Positions 16,011 through 23,772 of a DNA stretch of 35,781 bases are shown here, piece by piece; positions within the stretch are counted from its first letter, which is position 1, and every line of letters starts with the position of its first letter. The notes under the pieces are model-generated. The model worked only from the letters and a program-made list of their open reading frames with translations. It was not told where the DNA came from and did not search any database. The position numbers were made by a program, and so were the translations under genes. The stretch comes from Actinomycetota bacterium (GTDB lineage: Bacteria > Actinomycetota > Actinomycetes > JACCUZ01). The stretch covers positions 1 through 35,781 of the forward strand of contig JAVEDI010000085.1 in assembly GCA_030841035.1 (NCBI GenBank), read 5' to 3'.

Positions 16011-16388
16011 CTAGGGCGTCTTCTTGCGCAGCAGCCGGCTGTCCTTGGGCCGACGCCTGCCCTTCTCGTCCTCGATCTGCCGTAACAGCTCGCGCTTGGC
16101 CGCCGCGATCGCCCGCTCCAGCTCCCGATCCTCGGCCTTGGCCACGAGCGGCGGGAACCCCGGCAGGCTGGCGCGCAAGGTCAGCTGCTGCTCCTTGCCG
16201 GCGCGGTGCTTGACCGAGATCTCCACATCCACTGCCGCTGGATCCCACTGTGCCAGGTGCTGTGTCAGTGGTGCGAGGGCGTGCAGCACCTGCGGCCGGT
16301 CGCTCTCGCCGAATCCCGCGCCCAGCCGCAGGACCTCGGCCAACGCGTCGCTGGGCACGTTCCCGGTCTCGCTCACCCTGGGCCCCAT
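16011..16388 (-). CDS. HPF/RaiA-like (S30AE) ribosome-associated protein
   Basis: 125 residues. After about 20 variable residues, an S30AE-like core can be read: beta-strands VDVEISVKHRAGKEQQLTLRASLPG, then AKAEDRELERAIAAAKRELLRQI (the long helix), and a very basic tail (GRRRPKDSRLLRKK). That matches short hibernation factors, which bind the 30S decoding region; the C-terminal dimerisation domain of long HPF is missing. The assignment rests on pattern, not strong motifs, so confidence is moderate. Its place beside a stress phosphatase/STAS operon fits a stationary-phase role, but it is convergent, not co-transcribed. Confidence 0.6.
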   Translation of the reverse strand: MGPRVSETGNVPSDALAEVLRLGAGFGESDRPQVLHALAPLTQHLAQWDPAAVDVEISVKHRAGKEQQLTLRASLPGFPPLVAKAEDRELERAIAAAKRELLRQIEDEKGRRRPKDSRLLRKKTP

Positions 16389-16452
16389 CCTTCGCCGGTG
16401 TACCTCGACGGTAGGCCGCGCCGGGGTCGCCTTTCGTCCCCTCTGCTGTGGA

Positions 16453-19083
16453 TCAGGCCGCGGAGCTCAGCGTGGCCGTGGGGCTCCTCGTCCACTCGGC
16501 GGCACGGTCGGCGGCCGCGCGCGAGGTGGCCCGACGGCGGAGCCGGGCGACAGCGGCAAGAGCGCGCGAGGAGACCAGCCAGTAGGTGACGCCGACGGCC
16601 AGCGACGACAGGACCGCCAGCAACGGGTAGTGGTCCTCGAGATGCGGATAGACCTGCCAGTGGGTCAGGTAGACGTACAGCGAGCTGCTGGCCAGCACCC
16701 CGATGACGCGGCCCAGCACCCGGGGCACGCGCACCGTGGTGGTCCACGTCAGCAACGCGATACCCGCGATGATCACCAGCTCGCGTGTGGGCTCCCCGAA
16801 GAAGCCGGGTACGGCGGCGAGCGTGATCGCGGTGAGCAGCCACCGCGAACGGGTGCTGCTCGCCCTGGCGATGGCCCAGCCCAGCGCGAAGAACCAGAAG
16901 ATGACCGACGGCGTGTAGCGCTCGGTCGGGCCGGCCGCGATGCCCACCAGCAGGTAGCGCACGGCCAGTCCCGCCGCGAGCAGTGTCAGGGCGAACCCGA
17001 ACGGCGCCCGCCGCTCCGCCCGGTCGACGGCGGGCACGGCCAGCACCGCGACCGCCGCGACCAGGGTCCACACCAGCGCCTCGAGGAACCAGAACTGCCA
17101 CCGTGGCGTCCAGACGCTCGGGCCGAACACGCCGTTGAGGAAGAACACGTTGGCCAGGTCGTAGGTGCCCACGATGAGGCTGACCCCGCTGATCCACACC
17201 ATGCTGGGTACGGCGACCCGCGCCAGGCTGGCGAGCACGTGCCGGCGCCGGGCCGCTCGGGTCGGCCAGCTGAGCTGGAAGCGGGCGAAGTTGAAGCCGG
17301 CCACGGCCAGCAGCACGTGCGCGCCGCCCTGCACGCTCAGCAGGTTCGCGTGCGTGCCGAGGATGAGCAGGATGGCCGTCGCACGGAGCAGCACGCTGGT
17401 GTCCACGGCCCGGCCGCGCCGCCTCCTGGGCGCGGCTGTCAGCTCGCGGATCGGGGTGGTGTGCCACTGCGGGGGCAGGTGGCCGAGCAGCTCTTCCATC
17501 CGCACCGACATCTCGACGTAGGAGAGGGAGTCCCCGCCGAGGGTGACGAACGTGCTGGCGTCGGTGACCTCCTCGCGGGAGAGCACGTCGGCGTACAGCG
17601 CCCGCAGCGCTGCGGACGAGGCCCGCGACGCGGCAGGGATGGCCCGTTCGGGAGCCGCGGGCAGTTGTTCCAACGCCGCGTAGTCGGTCTTGCCGTTGGG
17701 CAGCCTCGGCACCTCGGGCAGCCGAACGGCGTGGATGGCCCGGGACGGCAGCCCGCACGCGCGGGCGGCCAACCGCTGGGCGCGGGCCACCGCGTCGTCC
17801 TCGGCGACGGCGACCACCAGGCGGTCACATGCCGCGGCGCACGTCGCGCGTACGCCGCTGTCGCACAGCAGCCGCTCGACGCGGTCGAGGTCGATGCGCA
17901 GCCCGAACACCTTGGCCTGCCGGTTGACCCGCCCGACCACCTCGTAGAGGCCGGGCCCGGTGCGGCGGGCCAGGTCACCGGTGGGCAGCTCGGCGAGGGT
18001 CCGGCCGAGCGCGAGGTCGGCGGGTGTCTCCGCGTAGCCGAGCATCACGTTGGGGCCGGAGTAGACCAGCTCGCCGACCCCCTCGGGACACTCGGGGTGC
18101 TGCGGGTCCGAGTGCGGTCCCTGGGTGGACCGCAGCCGGAACGACCCGCCGGGGAGCGGCACGCCGATCGCGTGGGGGTGGCTGTGGGCGAGGTGGGGAG
18201 GCAGGTAGGCCATCCGCGCGGTGGCCTCGGTCTGGCCGTACATCACGAAGAGGTCCCAGCCGCGGCGCTGCCCGAGCGCGGCGAAGCGCCGGACGCGCTC
18301 GGGAGCCAGGCGCCCGCCTGCCTGCGTCACCTGTCGCAGGTGGGGCAGCGTCATGTCCTCGAACCCGATGCGGTCGAGCAGCTCGAACGTGTACGGCACG
18401 CCGGCGAACGACGTGGCGCGCGAGGCCCGGAAGAAGTCCCAGAAGCACCGGTCGACCACCGAGAGGTCGGTGAGAGCGATGGCCGCGCCGCGCAGCAGGT
18501 GGCTGTTCACCACCGACAGGCCGTAGCAGTAGTGCAGCGGCAGCGTGGTCGCCGCGCAGTCGCTGTCGCGGATGGCGAGGTAGTCGGCGATCGCGGCGGC
18601 GTTGGACTGCAGGTTGTCGTGCGAGAGCCGCACGAGCTTGGGGGAGCCGGTCGAGCCGGACGTGCTCAGCAGCAGCGCCAGGTCGGGATGCAGCTCGTGG
18701 GCCGTGCGGGGCCGGCGGCTGTCCACGATCTGCTTGCCGCCGGCGCTGTGCACGACGACGTCCGGGTCGTACGTCGCCTGCAGCGCGCGCAGGTGCTCGG
18801 CGTTCGTGCCGGGCACCAGGATCACCGGGTGCCCGGCGGACAGTGCCGCGAGGTAGGCGAGCACCGTGTCGACGTCGTTGCCACCGCTGAGCAGCACCAG
18901 GCGACGGTGCGGCCCCAGCCGGCCGGCCAGCGACTCGACCCGGCTCGCCAGGTCGCGGTAGGTGAGCCGGCCGCCCGCCGTGACCAGCGCCACCCGATCG
19001 CCGTACCGCGCCAGGTCGGGGAAGGCGAGGCCGGGGCGGACGTCGCCCGGCGGGGGGGACGGCGGGGCGGGAGCGACGGTCAC
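16453..19083 (-). CDS. Fused adenylation - carrier - membrane acyltransferase protein
   Basis: 876 residues in three parts. (1) ANL adenylation domain, about 15-475: TSGSTGSPK (141-149), YGQTE (282-286), TGD (368-370), GRVNRQAKVFGLRIDLDRVE, and catalytic Lys465 in LPNGKTD. (2) Carrier domain, about 480-550, with phosphopantetheine Ser519 in LGGDSL. (3) Acyltransferase-3 (OafA/WecH-like) integral membrane domain, about 560-845, with around ten hydrophobic helices and a conserved His578 in its first helix. The logic resembles DltA-DltC-DltB in one chain: activate a carboxylate, load it on the carrier, transfer it to an acceptor at or across the membrane. Substrate unknown. GTG start at 19083. 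An IdeR-like iron box overlaps its promoter and the neighbour is an Fe(III) importer, so a siderophore or iron-stress envelope role is inferred. Confidence 0.88.
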   Translation of the reverse strand: MTVAPAPPSPPPGDVRPGLAFPDLARYGDRVALVTAGGRLTYRDLASRVESLAGRLGPHRRLVLLSGGNDVDTVLAYLAALSAGHPVILVPGTNAEHLRALQATYDPDVVVHSAGGKQIVDSRRPRTAHELHPDLALLLSTSGSTGSPKLVRLSHDNLQSNAAAIADYLAIRDSDCAATTLPLHYCYGLSVVNSHLLRGAAIALTDLSVVDRCFWDFFRASRATSFAGVPYTFELLDRIGFEDMTLPHLRQVTQAGGRLAPERVRRFAALGQRRGWDLFVMYGQTEATARMAYLPPHLAHSHPHAIGVPLPGGSFRLRSTQGPHSDPQHPECPEGVGELVYSGPNVMLGYAETPADLALGRTLAELPTGDLARRTGPGLYEVVGRVNRQAKVFGLRIDLDRVERLLCDSGVRATCAAACDRLVVAVAEDDAVARAQRLAARACGLPSRAIHAVRLPEVPRLPNGKTDYAALEQLPAAPERAIPAASRASSAALRALYADVLSREEVTDASTFVTLGGDSLSYVEMSVRMEELLGHLPPQWHTTPIRELTAAPRRRRGRAVDTSVLLRATAILLILGTHANLLSVQGGAHVLLAVAGFNFARFQLSWPTRAARRRHVLASLARVAVPSMVWISGVSLIVGTYDLANVFFLNGVFGPSVWTPRWQFWFLEALVWTLVAAVAVLAVPAVDRAERRAPFGFALTLLAAGLAVRYLLVGIAAGPTERYTPSVIFWFFALGWAIARASSTRSRWLLTAITLAAVPGFFGEPTRELVIIAGIALLTWTTTVRVPRVLGRVIGVLASSSLYVYLTHWQVYPHLEDHYPLLAVLSSLAVGVTYWLVSSRALAAVARLRRRATSRAAADRAAEWTRSPTATLSSAA

Positions 19084-19092
19084 CGCGGCAGC

Positions 19093-19098
19093 ATATTA
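19093..19098 (-). promoter_or_regulatory. -10 hexamer of the adenylation-acyltransferase gene
   Basis: TAATAT on the minus strand, an excellent -10, ends 9 nt before the GTG start at 19083; the transcript is likely leaderless or nearly so. It overlaps the edge of the iron box. Confidence 0.55.
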
Positions 19099-19114
19099 GG
19101 TAAGGCTAACCAAA
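19096..19114 (-). promoter_or_regulatory. DtxR/IdeR-type iron box
   Basis: TTAGGTAAGGCTAACCAAA (plus-strand reading) matches the IdeR/DtxR consensus TTAGGTTAGGCTAACCTAA at 17 of 19 positions. It overlaps the -10 of the adenylation-acyltransferase gene, so Fe(II)-loaded repressor would block transcription when iron is plentiful. Confidence 0.8.
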
Positions 19115-19167
19115 CTCCAGGGGTTCTCTGAGTTTGTCGGCCCGCGTCGCCGGGACACTCGGTGCGC

Positions 19168-20214
19168 TCAGGCGGGAGAGGTCGCGTAGACGGTGGCCCG
19201 CCCCCGGGCCATGACCGACACGAGCGTCGCGGGCGGCGGCGCATCCATGCCGACGATCCGGGCGACGACCCGCGGCCCGTGCGGCAGCAGGTCCAGGTGC
19301 ACGGCGGCATCGTGGCCGTAGAAGCTCACCTCGGCCACCCGGGCGGGCACCCCGCCGGTCGCGCCCTCGGGCAGGATCTCCAGCTGCTCGGGCCGCACCA
19401 GCACCTGGCCGAGGCCTTCGGCGGAGCCCTCGGCCACGGCCACGTCGCCCAGTGCGCAGCGGGCCGTCAGACCGCGGACCGTGGCGGGCAGCAGGATGGC
19501 GCCCCCCACGAAGGTCGCCACCCCCACGTCTACCGGGGAGCGGTAGAGCGCGAGCGGGCGGTCGGTCTGGGCGAGCCGCCCCTGGCGCATCACCGCCACC
19601 TGGTCGCTGAGGGACAGCGCCTCGCTCTGGTCATGGGTCACCAGCAGCGCCGTCGCTCCGGTCGCGCGCAGGGCGTGCACGACGGCGCGACCGGTGCCCT
19701 CGCGCAGGCCCGCGTCCAGGGAGGAGAACGGCTCGTCGAGCAGGACGACGGCCGGGCTCGGCGCGAGGGCGCGCGCGAGGGCGACACGCTGCTGCTGCCC
19801 TCCCGAGAGCTCGTGGGGGAACCTCGCGCCCATCGCGGCGTCCAGACCGACGAGCGAGAGCAGCTCGTGGATGCGCTCCGCCCTCCGGCTCCGGCTGCGC
19901 GACAGGCCGAAGGAGATGTTGGCGGCGACGTCGAGATGCGGGAAGAGCGCCCCTTCCTGCGGGACGTAGCCGACCCGCCGCCGCTGCGGCGGCACCGACC
20001 GGCCCGCGCCGTACACGGTCTGGTCGCCGAACTTCACCACCCCGCCGTCGGGGTCGGTGAAGCCGGCGATGATGCGCAGCAGCGTCGTCTTCCCGCAGCC
20101 GGACGGGCCGAGGATCGCGGTGATGCTCTTCGCGGGCACCTCGAGGTCGACCCCGCGCAGGACGGGCGTCGCGCCGTAGGCCTTGGCCACGCCACGGATG
20201 GACAACGATGTCAT
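19168..20214 (-). CDS. Fe(III) ABC importer ATPase (FbpC-like)
   Basis: 348 residues. The nucleotide-binding domain has Walker A GPSGCGKTT (36-44), Q-loop VPQE, signature LSGGQQQR, Walker B VVLLDEP and the switch His in LLVTHDQSEAL. The C-terminal 100 residues are a TOBE-like regulatory domain, as in FbpC/PotA/MalK-type ATPases. The ATG overlaps the permease stop by 4 nt (ATGA). Together with the permease and lipoprotein it forms a complete single-operon importer; ferric iron as substrate is inferred from the lipoprotein and its iron box. Confidence 0.92.
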   Translation of the reverse strand: MTSLSIRGVAKAYGATPVLRGVDLEVPAKSITAILGPSGCGKTTLLRIIAGFTDPDGGVVKFGDQTVYGAGRSVPPQRRRVGYVPQEGALFPHLDVAANISFGLSRSRSRRAERIHELLSLVGLDAAMGARFPHELSGGQQQRVALARALAPSPAVVLLDEPFSSLDAGLREGTGRAVVHALRATGATALLVTHDQSEALSLSDQVAVMRQGRLAQTDRPLALYRSPVDVGVATFVGGAILLPATVRGLTARCALGDVAVAEGSAEGLGQVLVRPEQLEILPEGATGGVPARVAEVSFYGHDAAVHLDLLPHGPRVVARIVGMDAPPPATLVSVMARGRATVYATSPA

Positions 20215-21800
20215 GACGTCACCGACCTCCGCGCCTCCGTGCTGAGCAGATAGGTGGCCGGCGCCGAGATGAGCACCATGAGCGCGCCATAGGGCGCCGC
20301 GGCACCGTAGGCCGCGCTGGCGGTGTTGGACCAGAACTGCGTCGCCAGCGTTGCCGTCCCGATGGGGGCCAGGAGCAGGGTAGCCGTGAGCTCGGTGACG
20401 ACGGCAAGGAACACCAAGGCCGCTCCCGCGCCGAGGCCCGGCGCGATGAGTGGCAGCGTCACCCGGCGCAGGGTGGCGAGCGGGCCGTGGCCCAAGGAGT
20501 GGGAGACGTCCTCGAGCAGCGGAGGCGCCTGCGCGAGGGCGGTGCGAACGCTCACCACGGCTCGGGGGAGGAACATGATGGCGTACGCCGTCAGGAGCAG
20601 CAGCGACGTCTGGTACACCGGCCGCACGAACCGGATCGAGACCGTGACGAGCGCAAGGGCCACGACGATGCCGGGCAGTGCGTTCGCGAAGTAGGTGCTG
20701 CGCTCGAGGATCGTGCTGACCGTGCCGCGGTGGCGGACGGCCAGCCACGCCACGGGCATCGCCAACGCCGTCGTCAGGACGGCGGCGCCCAGACCCAGTC
20801 CGAGCGAGGTCGCCGCGGTCGAGGCGAGGGAGCCGATCGGGAAGGCCGTCGAGGAGCCCACGACGAGCCAGTGGACCAGGCTGCCGATGGGCACGCCCAG
20901 CGAGAGCAACACGAGCCCGGTCATCGCCAACGTCGCGGGCAGCGTCAGCCGACCCAGCGTTCGGCGCGGCGCGGGCCGCGCGCTGCCGCGCCCGAGACGC
21001 GCGTACCGCTGGTGGCCACGCAACCGCAGCTCACCCATGAGCAGGACCAGGCAGCACAGCACCAGCACGCTGGCGATCATGTTGGCCGCCGGCCCGTTGA
21101 ACGAGGAGCGGTACTGGTCATAGATGGCGGTCGTGAAGGTCGGGAACCGCAACATCTGCAGCGCGCCGAACTCCGCGAGCAGGTGGATCCCGACCAGCAA
21201 CCCACCACCGAGCATGGCAGGGCGCAGCTGCGGGACGACGACGCGCACGAACGTCCTCCACGGCCCCAGGCCCAAGGCGTACGCCGTCTCCTCCAGAGCC
21301 GGGTCGAGACCGCGCAGCATGGCGGCGACGGGCAGGTAGACCAACGGGAAGTAGGAGAGCGTCACGATCAGCAGCGCGCCGGCGTAGCCCTCCACCTTGG
21401 GCGTCAGCGACACCCAGCCGAAGCTGTTGACGAAGGCGGGGACCGCGAGCGGAGCGGCGAGCAGCACGTGCCAGAGTCGGCGGGCGGGCAGGTCGCTGCG
21501 CTCGACCAGCCAGGCGGCCGCCGTACCGAGTGCGGTGCTGAGCACCATGCAGCCGAGCACGAGGCGCGTGGTGTTGACCAGCAGCTCACCGATGCGCGGC
21601 CGGACGAGCAGCGCCCACGCCTCGTGGGGACCGATGACGACGGTGTAGACGACGACGAAGAGCAACGGGATCAGCGCCAGCAGCGCGACAGCGGTGCCCG
21701 CGACCAGCACCAGGGCCGACGCTGCCTCGCGCGGCCGTCCCGTCGGGCCCGCCGGGCCCCTCGGCCCCGTCGGTCCGCCGGTGCGTGACCTGCGACGCAT
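20211..21800 (-). CDS. Fe(III) ABC importer permease (FbpB-like, double-length)
   Basis: 529 residues with about twelve predicted transmembrane helices in two homologous halves. Each half has an EAA-type cytoplasmic loop (around EETAYALGLGPWRTF and EDVSHSLGHGPLATL), the contact for the ATPase. This fused two-permease layout is typical of FbpB/ThiP-type importers. The cytoplasmic N-terminus carries an unusual collagen-like GPxG run (about residues 8-22). The ATG lies 2 nt after the lipoprotein stop. The longer upstream reading in this frame is a shadow of the lipoprotein gene. Confidence 0.92.
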   Translation of the reverse strand: MRRRSRTGGPTGPRGPAGPTGRPREAASALVLVAGTAVALLALIPLLFVVVYTVVIGPHEAWALLVRPRIGELLVNTTRLVLGCMVLSTALGTAAAWLVERSDLPARRLWHVLLAAPLAVPAFVNSFGWVSLTPKVEGYAGALLIVTLSYFPLVYLPVAAMLRGLDPALEETAYALGLGPWRTFVRVVVPQLRPAMLGGGLLVGIHLLAEFGALQMLRFPTFTTAIYDQYRSSFNGPAANMIASVLVLCCLVLLMGELRLRGHQRYARLGRGSARPAPRRTLGRLTLPATLAMTGLVLLSLGVPIGSLVHWLVVGSSTAFPIGSLASTAATSLGLGLGAAVLTTALAMPVAWLAVRHRGTVSTILERSTYFANALPGIVVALALVTVSIRFVRPVYQTSLLLLTAYAIMFLPRAVVSVRTALAQAPPLLEDVSHSLGHGPLATLRRVTLPLIAPGLGAGAALVFLAVVTELTATLLLAPIGTATLATQFWSNTASAAYGAAAPYGALMVLISAPATYLLSTEARRSVTS

Positions 21801-21802
21801 GG

Positions 21803-22837
21803 TCAGAGCAGACCCGCCTGCTGCATGAGGTCGATGACCTTCGGGCCGTTGAGCGTGGAGATCTCGATCAGGGGCGGGTCGAGCTCGGTGAGCGGCTTGA
21901 TCGCGCGGTTCGCGGGGACGGCGGGGTTCAGCGGGTACTCCAACGCGTAGCTCGCGGCCAAGGCCCTCTGCCCGGCCACCCCGCTGAGGTACTTGACGAA
22001 CTCTTGCGCCTCGGCCTGGTGCTTGCTGGACTTCAGCACACCGGCACCCGAGACGCTGAGGAACGCACCTGCGTCCTTGTCGGCGAAGTAGTGCAGCTGC
22101 GTGTTGTCGCTGTTGGCGCCCGACTCGGCCTGGTCGCGGTACCAGTAGTAGTGGTAGATGATCCCCGCATCGACCTCGCCGTCGTTGACGGCCTTCAGCA
22201 CGACGTTGTTGCCCTGGTAGACCTTGCCATTGGTCTTGAGGCCCTCGAGCCACGTCTTCGCCGCGGCGGTCCCCTTGACGTCGACGACGGCGCTGACGAT
22301 CGCCTGGAAGTCCGCACCCGAGGGAGAGAACGCGATCCGGCCCTTCCAGCGCGGTCCGGACAAGTCCATGATCGAAGCCGGCAGGTCTGCCTCGCTGACC
22401 TTGCTCTTGTTGTAGACCAGCACGGTGGAGCGCGCCGCGAAGCCGGTCCAGTCGCCGTCGGCGGGCGAGAACTGCTTCGGGACCTGTGCGAGGGTCGCCG
22501 TGTCGACCTTGGCGAACAGACCCTTGCTGTCGACCAGCGACATCGCCGGCGAGTTCTCGGTCAGGAAGACGTCGGCGGGGGAGGCGGAGCCCTCCTGCAC
22601 GAGCTGGTTGGCCAGCTCGAAGTCGTCACCGTTGCGCATCCGGACCTTGATGCCGGTCTGCTTGGTGAAGCCGGGGGTGATCTGCTTGAGCAGCTCTTCG
22701 TGCTGGGCGTTGTAGAGCGTCAGGGTCGGCTTGCCGGACGAGCCCGAGCCGCCCCCCGTGCTACCCGAAGCACCGCACCCCGCTGCCGCCACCACCAGGA
22801 CGGCGCTCGCCGCGACCGCCATGACTCGTGCCCTCAT
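21803..22837 (-). CDS. Fe(III)-binding lipoprotein of the ABC importer (FbpA-like)
   Basis: 344 residues. The signal peptide ends in a lipobox with acylated Cys21 (VAAAGC), then a Gly/Ser linker. The family 1 binding-protein fold has LTLYNAQHEELL at its start and the adjacent tyrosines Tyr230-Tyr231 in IIYHYYW, which align with the paired tyrosines that hold Fe(III) in FbpA. It is anchored outside the membrane and delivers iron to the permease. The ATG at 22837 was chosen over an upstream TTG because the signal peptide begins there and AGGAGG (22850-22855) precedes it, although 12 nt away. An iron box lies just upstream. Confidence 0.92.
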   Translation of the reverse strand: MRARVMAVAASAVLVVAAAGCGASGSTGGGSGSSGKPTLTLYNAQHEELLKQITPGFTKQTGIKVRMRNGDDFELANQLVQEGSASPADVFLTENSPAMSLVDSKGLFAKVDTATLAQVPKQFSPADGDWTGFAARSTVLVYNKSKVSEADLPASIMDLSGPRWKGRIAFSPSGADFQAIVSAVVDVKGTAAAKTWLEGLKTNGKVYQGNNVVLKAVNDGEVDAGIIYHYYWYRDQAESGANSDNTQLHYFADKDAGAFLSVSGAGVLKSSKHQAEAQEFVKYLSGVAGQRALAASYALEYPLNPAVPANRAIKPLTELDPPLIEISTLNGPKVIDLMQQAGLL

Positions 22838-22856
22838 CGTGTCGTCGCCCCTCCTG

Positions 22857-22875
22857 TTAGGCAAGCCTCACCTTA
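22857..22875 (-). promoter_or_regulatory. DtxR/IdeR-type iron box of the Fe(III) importer operon
   Basis: TTAGGCAAGCCTCACCTTA (plus-strand reading) matches the IdeR/DtxR 19-mer at about 14-15 positions. It overlaps a possible minus-strand -10, TAAGGT (22870-22875), and is directly followed by the Shine-Dalgarno of the lipoprotein gene, so it is well placed for iron-dependent repression of the whole operon. Confidence 0.75.
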
Positions 22876-22921
22876 CAGCGACGGAGCACCGAACCGCACG
22901 CGGACCGACGTACGACGGGGG

Positions 22922-23461
22922 TCAGGCGCAGGCGGAGCGCGCCGGGCCGGAGCCGGCGAGGTGCAGCGGGCCTCGCGCGCGCAGGTCGTCGAACGCGCGC
23001 TGCGACCAGTCGGCCACGACCTGCGCAGGGCGCCGACCGACCCGCAGCGCGGCGGCGACCACCTGGAGGCGGTGGAAGGGCGAGCGCACGATCTCGTCGC
23101 CGGCCCACTGCAGGGTCGCCCAGTCGCCCAGGTCACCGGGTGCGAGGAAGAGCCGACCGGGCCCGCGCAGCGGCCGCGCCAGCAGCCGCCGGCCCTCCTC
23201 TTCGTCCTGCGGCAGCTCGAGCACGATCAGGTGCGGGCGAGGGCCGCGCTCGTGCGCGGTGATGTCCAGCACGGCGAAACCGGCGTCCTCGAGCAGCGGC
23301 GCCACCACGCGCAGCACCGGGGCGGGCAGCCGCAGCGCGGCCACCGGCAGGTCCGCCTCCCGGTAGCTCCCGACGTCGCCGTGCTGCTCGCCCGGGGCAC
23401 GCTCGAGGGCCGGCGCCCGGCGGGCGGGTGGGAAGCTCGCGTGGAGAGAGGTGACAGTCAC
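22922..23461 (-). CDS. Hypothetical protein
   Basis: 179 residues from a GTG with GAGGAG 5 nt upstream; the open frame could extend 40 codons further but has no signal there. I do not recognise the family. Visible features are a strand-rich middle (APVLRVVAPLLEDAGFAVLDITAHERG, then PHLIVLELPQDEEEG) and a C-terminal segment with GDLGDWATLQWAGDEIVRSPFHRLQVVAAALRVG. No signal peptide or membrane helix. It lies upstream of the iron operon on the same strand, but the iron box between them argues for separate transcription. Composition is like its neighbours. Confidence 0.6.
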   Translation of the reverse strand: MTVTSLHASFPPARRAPALERAPGEQHGDVGSYREADLPVAALRLPAPVLRVVAPLLEDAGFAVLDITAHERGPRPHLIVLELPQDEEEGRRLLARPLRGPGRLFLAPGDLGDWATLQWAGDEIVRSPFHRLQVVAAALRVGRRPAQVVADWSQRAFDDLRARGPLHLAGSGPARSACA

Positions 23462-23772
23462 GGCACTCCTCGGGGTCAGGGACCCGAACGCTGTGTCGAG
23501 TCCGCGCTTGCCGCAGCGGTTGCGTGCGGCCCGGTCTTCACCCGGAGCACCCCACCGCGGAGGAGGGTTGCCGGCCAGCAAGCCGGGGCTATGCGCTGGC
23601 GCTCATGACCTGGGCAGCAGGATACCCGACCGCCGCGCGGTCCGTCCGGGTGGTGCCCGAGTCGCCGGCGGGTCGCGACCGACTCGTCACCACTTGCGGG
23701 GATGCGCACCGTCTGCGCCGTCGCCGACCGTGGGGCGGTCGGCTGTGACGCCGGTTGCCGCGGAGAGGCGAG

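Noticed and set aside
16024-19131. 1035-codon open frame on the plus strand opposite the adenylation-acyltransferase gene
   Set aside because: It mirrors the real gene's codon structure, is Gly/Arg/His-rich and has no domain pattern. High G+C content keeps antisense frames open.
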